The notes under the pieces were generated by a model. It was not told the origin of the DNA. It did no database searches and worked only from the letters and a program-made list of their open reading frames with translations. 64,000 bases of DNA. Source: Clostridiales bacterium. GTDB lineage: Bacteria > Bacillota > Clostridia > Lachnospirales > Lachnospiraceae. Below are positions 60,298-64,000 of the stretch, one piece after another; position 1 is the stretch's first letter; each line of letters begins with the position of its first letter. The stretch spans positions 62,001 through 126,000 of the forward strand of contig JAGZJZ010000001.1 in assembly GCA_018365455.1 (NCBI GenBank). Direction: 5' to 3'. The position numbers were made by a program, and so were the translations under genes.

Positions 60298-60877
60298 TTA
60301 ATCGCCTCCTTTTCAATATTTCTATGATTATTAATATGATAACGGCAACATGAACAAACAATACTAAAACAGCAAGTTCATTGTAACCGAATAACCATCC
60401 GCATATGCCTACTACTTCACAAATTATTACCCTCATTAATACTTTTCGTTTTACGAGGGATCGTTCAGCAGAGTCTAAAGGGGATTCCAGATTTTCAACA
60501 GGTGAAAACTGCCACATGAAAAGTGGAACATATATGTATGCCAGTACAAAAAAGGCAAAATAAACATCTGTAATTTTAAAAAAACGTACTGACGCCATGA
60601 TAAATCCAAATACAATAATTAATGATAGATTACATTTTAGATAAGAACTAGCGTGGTAACCGCCACTTTGAGTTCTGATCCATGCAAATATTGAAAAACC
60701 TATTAAAGCTAAAAAAAGCCTATTAGAAATAATACCAATTAATAATATCCAGAATATATTTACTATTGTAGATATTATTAACTCAAACCCATACTGATAA
60801 ACCTCTTTTTCAGTGCCTTGAATGATCATCTTCCGGACACATAAATCAGTCACCACATTAGCACACTTGGAAATCAT
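60281..60877 (-). CDS. agrB: AgrB-type peptide-processing protease
   Basis: Integral membrane cysteine protease (198 aa) that cleaves and cyclises AgrD. The catalytic pair is His75 and Cys82 in RTQSGGYHASSYLKC, with the seven-residue spacing of AgrB. About five hydrophobic helices. Start at 60877 (MISKCANVV) with AGGTG five bases before; the frame runs 20 codons further upstream across the promoter region. First gene of agrBD. Confidence 0.93.
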   Translation of the reverse strand: MISKCANVVTDLCVRKMIIQGTEKEVYQYGFELIISTIVNIFWILLIGIISNRLFLALIGFSIFAWIRTQSGGYHASSYLKCNLSLIIVFGFIMASVRFFKITDVYFAFFVLAYIYVPLFMWQFSPVENLESPLDSAERSLVKRKVLMRVIICEVVGICGWLFGYNELAVLVLFVHVAVIILIIIEILKRRRLNESQY

Positions 60878-60927
60878 AACATCACCTAAATCCCTATAAA
60901 CTTCATAGAATTCTACATTTCTATAGG

Positions 60928-60956
60928 ATTTTACCAATTTATTCTATAAGTTTCAA
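60928..60956 (-). promoter_or_regulatory. agrBD promoter
   Basis: Minus-strand TTGAAA, 17 bp, TAAAAT, about 50 bp before the agrB start. The LytTR boxes end 32 bp before the -10, about the distance seen in the S. aureus agr P2 promoter. Confidence 0.65.
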
Positions 60957-60965
60957 TACGAATTG

Positions 60966-60995
60966 ACTAGTTGGTTTGATTTCTTGTCTAACTGG
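60966..60995 (-). promoter_or_regulatory. LytTR-type box pair, site 2 (before agrB)
   Basis: On the minus strand CCAGTTAGA (60987-60995) and a degenerate CCAACTAGT (60966-60974), 21-bp period, ten bases upstream of the agrBD -35 box. Implies activation by the AgrA-like regulator encoded upstream. Confidence 0.65.
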
Positions 60996-61003
60996 TAATC
61001 AAA

Positions 61004-62314
61004 TTATATTTTTATCATAATATGTGCTATAAATACATTGTCCTTTTCGTAATATTCTACAATACCTCCGTTCTTATTAACAGCTTCTGCTACATTTAGA
61101 TGTCCCAGACCATGTTTTCCGGAAGTGTCTTTTGTAGATAATAGCTGTGGATTTTTCTTTAAAACTGATTCTTTAATAGGATTTTTTACAAAAATATTAA
61201 AATAACTCTTTTCTTGATACATTTCCATTGAAATCCATTTGTCTGTGTTATGCATATTCGCTTCAATAGCATTATCCAGAAGATTGAATAAAACAATACT
61301 GGTATCAACGCCATCCAGAATGCTTGCGTTACCAGCTATTTTGATATCCAAAGAGATACCATATTTCTGGCAAACATCAGATTTAGCATGCAGGACGGCA
61401 TTAATGGTGTGGTTATTGCAGATTTCAGATGCTGTAGTTTGTTGAAGATAAAAGTCGGATACCTTTTTTGCATAATCTTTTACGGTATCATATTTTTCTT
61501 CAAATAATAGTGTTTGTATACAGGCAAGGTGATTTTTATAATCATGCCGCATCTTGGATTCTCTATTTTCAGCATCTTTAATCTGAAATAACTGTCTTTC
61601 CAACTCTTTGCATTTCAATTCTGTTAATTCCATATGTAAAATGTCCTGGTTTTCCTGACTTAATGTTAGTATAGAATGATAGATATAAATATCAATGATG
61701 ATAATACCAATTAAAATGATAAGAGCTTTAATATTCATAGCTTCGTCGGTAGGATTGTTTCGAACCATTAAATACAAAGCTAAATCCGTTATAAATGAAA
61801 CGAGAAATACGATCAAAAATGTAAACCACTCTCGTTTCCTAAGGTTTAATTTGCTACGTTTCATTACACGTAATATTACCTGGATAAATACATATAATAA
61901 TACTTTAGATATAATAAATACCCAGATCAAAATATATGATTCTGAAGTTAATAAAGCATGTACACTTATATTAAAAGACATTGCAACTAATTGATAGATA
62001 AATGTATTAATCAGCGTTAACATAATGAAAGGGGTAAAGCAGCATAACATCTGAAGAATTGCGCTCCCGTCTAATGCCCATCTGCAATAAATCCATAGAA
62101 CTAAGATAGCCATAATGGGAAGGATTACATCACTTCTATAAAAAGTTCCTGTAAATTGTGCAATTAGTATTATCAATATGACAGCTAACACTCCGCCTAT
62201 TTTCTTAGATATAGAGTCGTCTTTTAATCCCAGATATTTAACCACAAAATATAAAATCATAAAATTTTCAATCGGACTGGCTAAAAATTTAGTAACTGTA
62301 TAAAGAATTTCCAT
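61004..62314 (-). CDS. agrC: AgrC-type sensor histidine kinase (GHKL)
   Basis: 436-residue receptor for the cyclic peptide. N-terminal sensor of about six membrane helices (to about residue 215), a coiled-coil linker, the phospho-acceptor region MRHDYKNHLACIQTLL near residue 255, then a GHKL ATPase domain with NLLDNAIEAN and KHGLGHLNVAEAV. Its ATG directly follows the agrA stop with no gap, and the SD (GAGGGG) lies inside agrA. Confidence 0.92.
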   Translation of the reverse strand: MEILYTVTKFLASPIENFMILYFVVKYLGLKDDSISKKIGGVLAVILIILIAQFTGTFYRSDVILPIMAILVLWIYCRWALDGSAILQMLCCFTPFIMLTLINTFIYQLVAMSFNISVHALLTSESYILIWVFIISKVLLYVFIQVILRVMKRSKLNLRKREWFTFLIVFLVSFITDLALYLMVRNNPTDEAMNIKALIILIGIIIIDIYIYHSILTLSQENQDILHMELTELKCKELERQLFQIKDAENRESKMRHDYKNHLACIQTLLFEEKYDTVKDYAKKVSDFYLQQTTASEICNNHTINAVLHAKSDVCQKYGISLDIKIAGNASILDGVDTSIVLFNLLDNAIEANMHNTDKWISMEMYQEKSYFNIFVKNPIKESVLKKNPQLLSTKDTSGKHGLGHLNVAEAVNKNGGIVEYYEKDNVFIAHIMIKI

Positions 62315-63025
62315 TTATCGTCCCCTCATATATGCAATAAACCGCTGTTTCACATCCTTCTTACGGCTTCTGCTCATTGGCAGCTCGATTTCATTTTCCA
62401 TAATCACGGTATCATTCTCGATGCTTGATACATATTTCAAATTCACCATAATGCCATTATGAATTCTGCACAGCCCATTTTTGGCATAATTTTTCTCAAA
62501 ATCCCGCAGCGAAGCCCAGACCTGAAAGGTCTTATCATTGTTGCAGATAATTGCGATTTTTCTGTCCATCTTTTCCATAAATAAAATCTGCTTGATGGGA
62601 ATGAGGTGTATACCGTCAGCATCTGTAATCTCCAGTACCTCGTTCTCATCGGTGTTCAGGTCGAGAAAGCCGTTTAATACTTCCGGCAATTCTGTTTCCA
62701 TATACTCTTTTCTTATGAATTGAAACGGGTGATACTTAAAAGTGTCGAAAACCAGATTTGCATGGCTGGTTACAAAGACAATGCGGTTGCTGATTCCTGA
62801 CTGATAAAGCTGTGATGCAATTTCCATACCTGAGATTTCGGGCATATCAATATCCAGAAAAATTAGATCTGCCTGGTTTTCTGATACAAAAGCAAGCAGA
62901 TCATTTCCGTTATATTTTGCAGTTAATTGATAATCTTCATTCGTATCAGCCATTTGACTTACTATGATATTTTTAATTTTCTCGGCAATAATGGGTTCAT
63001 CATCACATATGACGATATGAAGCAT
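62315..63025 (-). CDS. agrA: AgrA-type LytTR response regulator
   Basis: 236-residue regulator: receiver domain with CDDEP, phospho-acceptor Asp in LIFLDIDMPEISG, and Lys in FVTSHANLVF-type context, then a LytTR DNA-binding domain (LFMEKMDRKIAI, FQVWASLRDFEKN, CRIHNGIMVNLKYV). It should bind the direct-repeat boxes at 60966-60995 and 60099-60128. First gene of the order agrA-agrC-agrB-agrD. The 5' leader (63026-63130) can form two small hairpins. Confidence 0.93.
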   Translation of the reverse strand: MLHIVICDDEPIIAEKIKNIIVSQMADTNEDYQLTAKYNGNDLLAFVSENQADLIFLDIDMPEISGMEIASQLYQSGISNRIVFVTSHANLVFDTFKYHPFQFIRKEYMETELPEVLNGFLDLNTDENEVLEITDADGIHLIPIKQILFMEKMDRKIAIICNNDKTFQVWASLRDFEKNYAKNGLCRIHNGIMVNLKYVSSIENDTVIMENEIELPMSRSRKKDVKQRFIAYMRGR

Positions 63026-63202
63026 AAAATTTCTCCTTTGTTCCTTCTATATAATATTCTTATGTAAATATCCGGCAACTTTAATGGCTGCCCCTAGGCA
63101 TCTGTATCAACGCCTATCAAATACACTATAGCATATCATACAAATAAATTCAGGGTTTGTCCACAATTTTTTCAAGTTACGTATTTATATAAAACCGCAA
63201 AA

Positions 63203-63262
63203 AAATAAGAATGCCGATCTGATTTATGCTGCTTTTTAAACATTAACCAAATGACATTCCTA
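63203..63262 (-). terminator. Weak terminator after the HPr-like gene
   Basis: Minus-strand GGAATG and CATTCT at either end of a long loop, followed by TATTTTTTT. Short stem, so low confidence. Confidence 0.35.
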
Positions 63263-63271
63263 TTTCTATTA

Positions 63272-63502
63272 CTAATTGCATAGATATTCGGCAACATGGA
63301 CTAACAATTCGTTGCAATCATCGCCATGGATCTGCATCTCAATATTAGTGGAATTACTCAGCGTAAATGCACTGACCAGGGATTTCGCGTCCACCACGTA
63401 GTGTCCACACTTTAAATCCACATCATAATCATAACCGCTTACGATATTTACAAATTTTATGATGTCCTCAGGACTCTGAAAATTAACGGGCATCTTTGTC
63501 AT
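63272..63502 (-). CDS. HPr-like protein without the active-site histidine
   Basis: 76 residues with the HPr fold: DIIKFVNIVSGYDYDVDLKCGHYVVDAKSLVSAF aligns with the body of HPr, and the Ser of AKSLVS lies where HPr kinase phosphorylates Ser46. The usual GxHARP loop is absent, so it cannot pass phosphate in the PTS. Likely a regulatory or structural relative. Start at 63502 (MTKMPVNF) with GGAGG; the longer frame upstream covers the promoter. Confidence 0.8.
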   Translation of the reverse strand: MTKMPVNFQSPEDIIKFVNIVSGYDYDVDLKCGHYVVDAKSLVSAFTLSNSTNIEMQIHGDDCNELLVHVAEYLCN

Positions 63503-63536
63503 CAGTTTACCTCCTTTCCATCTTCTGTATGTTATC

Positions 63537-63566
63537 ATTATAGTACTCTTTCTTTTGGTTCCACAA
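63537..63566 (-). promoter_or_regulatory. SigA promoter of the HPr-like gene
   Basis: Minus-strand TTGTGG, 18 bp, TATAAT, about 35 bp before the gene. Confidence 0.55.
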
Positions 63567-63744
63567 GGGTAATATTTTATGATTTTTAGTACTTTTTTTA
63601 TTACATTTGACCATAAAATACGAGTATATGGATGGTAAATATTAACATGTAAACATTGTATGAACATTTCCATTTTTAGTAGAAAAATTTGTCGAATTTT
63701 GCTAAAATATAATTATTAGAATTTTTGTGATAGGTGGGCAAATT

Positions 63745-64000
63745 ATGGGAGAAATCAGAGTAGATGACAACAAAAAACTGTTACAATTATCTGGAAGTAT
63801 GTTATTATTCGTTTTTAGCCTTTTTTTGCTATTTCTGGCAAAAGAATACAAAGGATTTGCGGAGTGGTATTCGGCAACGATTTATCCGGTTCTGGTCAAC
63901 AGTATCGGGCGATTGGAATCCATATTTCCGTTTTCTTTAGTAGAAATTTTCCTCTATATTGCTTTAACTGTCTGTATTATTCAAGTTTTCATCTTCATTT
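63745..64000 (+). CDS. DUF3810 membrane protein (partial, N-terminus)
   Basis: First 85 codons of a plus-strand gene cut by the window end. After a charged head (MGEIRVDDNKK) come two hydrophobic helices separated by EWYSATIYPVLVNSIGRLESIFPFSLVEI, the characteristic beginning of DUF3810 proteins, a Firmicutes/Bacteroidetes membrane family of unknown function. SD AGGTGGG precedes ATG. Confidence 0.7.
   Translation, partial: MGEIRVDDNKKLLQLSGSMLLFVFSLFLLFLAKEYKGFAEWYSATIYPVLVNSIGRLESIFPFSLVEIFLYIALTVCIIQVFIFI

Overview
The window looks like a chromosomal segment of a spore-forming Clostridia, most likely a Lachnospiraceae. Moderate GC, strong GGAGG-type ribosome binding sites, the sporulation genes yqfC/yqfD and a SpoVB-like flippase, NfnAB, Pta-AckA and an agr locus all fit this. 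Genus cannot be fixed from the sequence. Almost every gene is on the minus strand. Only prs, tmcAL and a DUF3810 gene at the right edge are on the plus strand. No rRNA, tRNA, CRISPR, phage or transposase gene was seen.

Layout, left to right. 1-6.5 kb: a SpoVB/MurJ-type flippase (cut by the window edge), a DUF3048 lipoprotein, ybeY, phoH, yqfD, yqfC and a DUF2284 metal protein. 6.5-10 kb: an accessory operon encoding DUF4003, LuxE-type acyl-protein synthetase and LuxC-type acyl-CoA reductase, with no luciferase. 10-12 kb: a TetR regulator with two flavodoxin-fold proteins behind a consensus promoter and operator. 12-15.3 kb: rlmH, a Dabb protein and nfnBA. 15.4-25.5 kb: SpoIIIE/FtsK, uppP, tepA, a CFI-box protein, gpsA, plsY, der and a DUF512 radical-SAM protein. 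25.7-28.8 kb: prs (+), an unannotated 39-residue membrane peptide, pgeF and yraN. 28.8-36.6 kb: a translation and secretion block (rnhB, three lepB paralogues, rbgA, rplS, trmD, rimM, khpA, rpsP, ffh, ylxM). 36.6-41.3 kb: phospholipid genes (psd, pssA, a YbhN/MprF-like membrane protein, PAP2) and ilvA. 41.3-48.8 kb: ftsY, smc, rnc, acpP, plsX, rpmF, yceD. 49-51.4 kb: ackA and pta. 51.8-59.7 kb: tmcAL (+), a PFL454/ACT pair, a WalJ-like hydrolase, coaE, polA and a zinc-finger membrane protein. 59.8-63.0 kb: a complete agr-type quorum-sensing locus. 63.3-64 kb: an HPr-like protein lacking the active histidine, and the start of a DUF3810 gene.

The most interesting region is the agr locus. Gene order is agrA-agrC-agrB-agrD. 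The peptide precursor has Ser where most AgrD proteins have Cys, predicting a lactone. A pair of LytTR-type direct repeats with a 21-bp period sits just upstream of a good agrBD promoter. A second, more perfect pair lies after agrD and points into about 230 bp of non-coding DNA that can fold into a long stem and ends in a strong terminator. That is a candidate agr-controlled regulatory RNA, analogous in position and logic (not in sequence) to RNAIII.

Other unexplained structure includes a dispersed, foldable intergenic repeat ending in GCGGGAATAAA (one copy supplies the luxC stop codon), a shared two-hairpin leader before psd and rnc, a large hairpin before der, a 20-bp-period direct repeat near the 39-residue peptide, and a cluster of unusual residues in the second P-loop of Der. 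All functional assignments come from motif recognition by eye; no database search was run.
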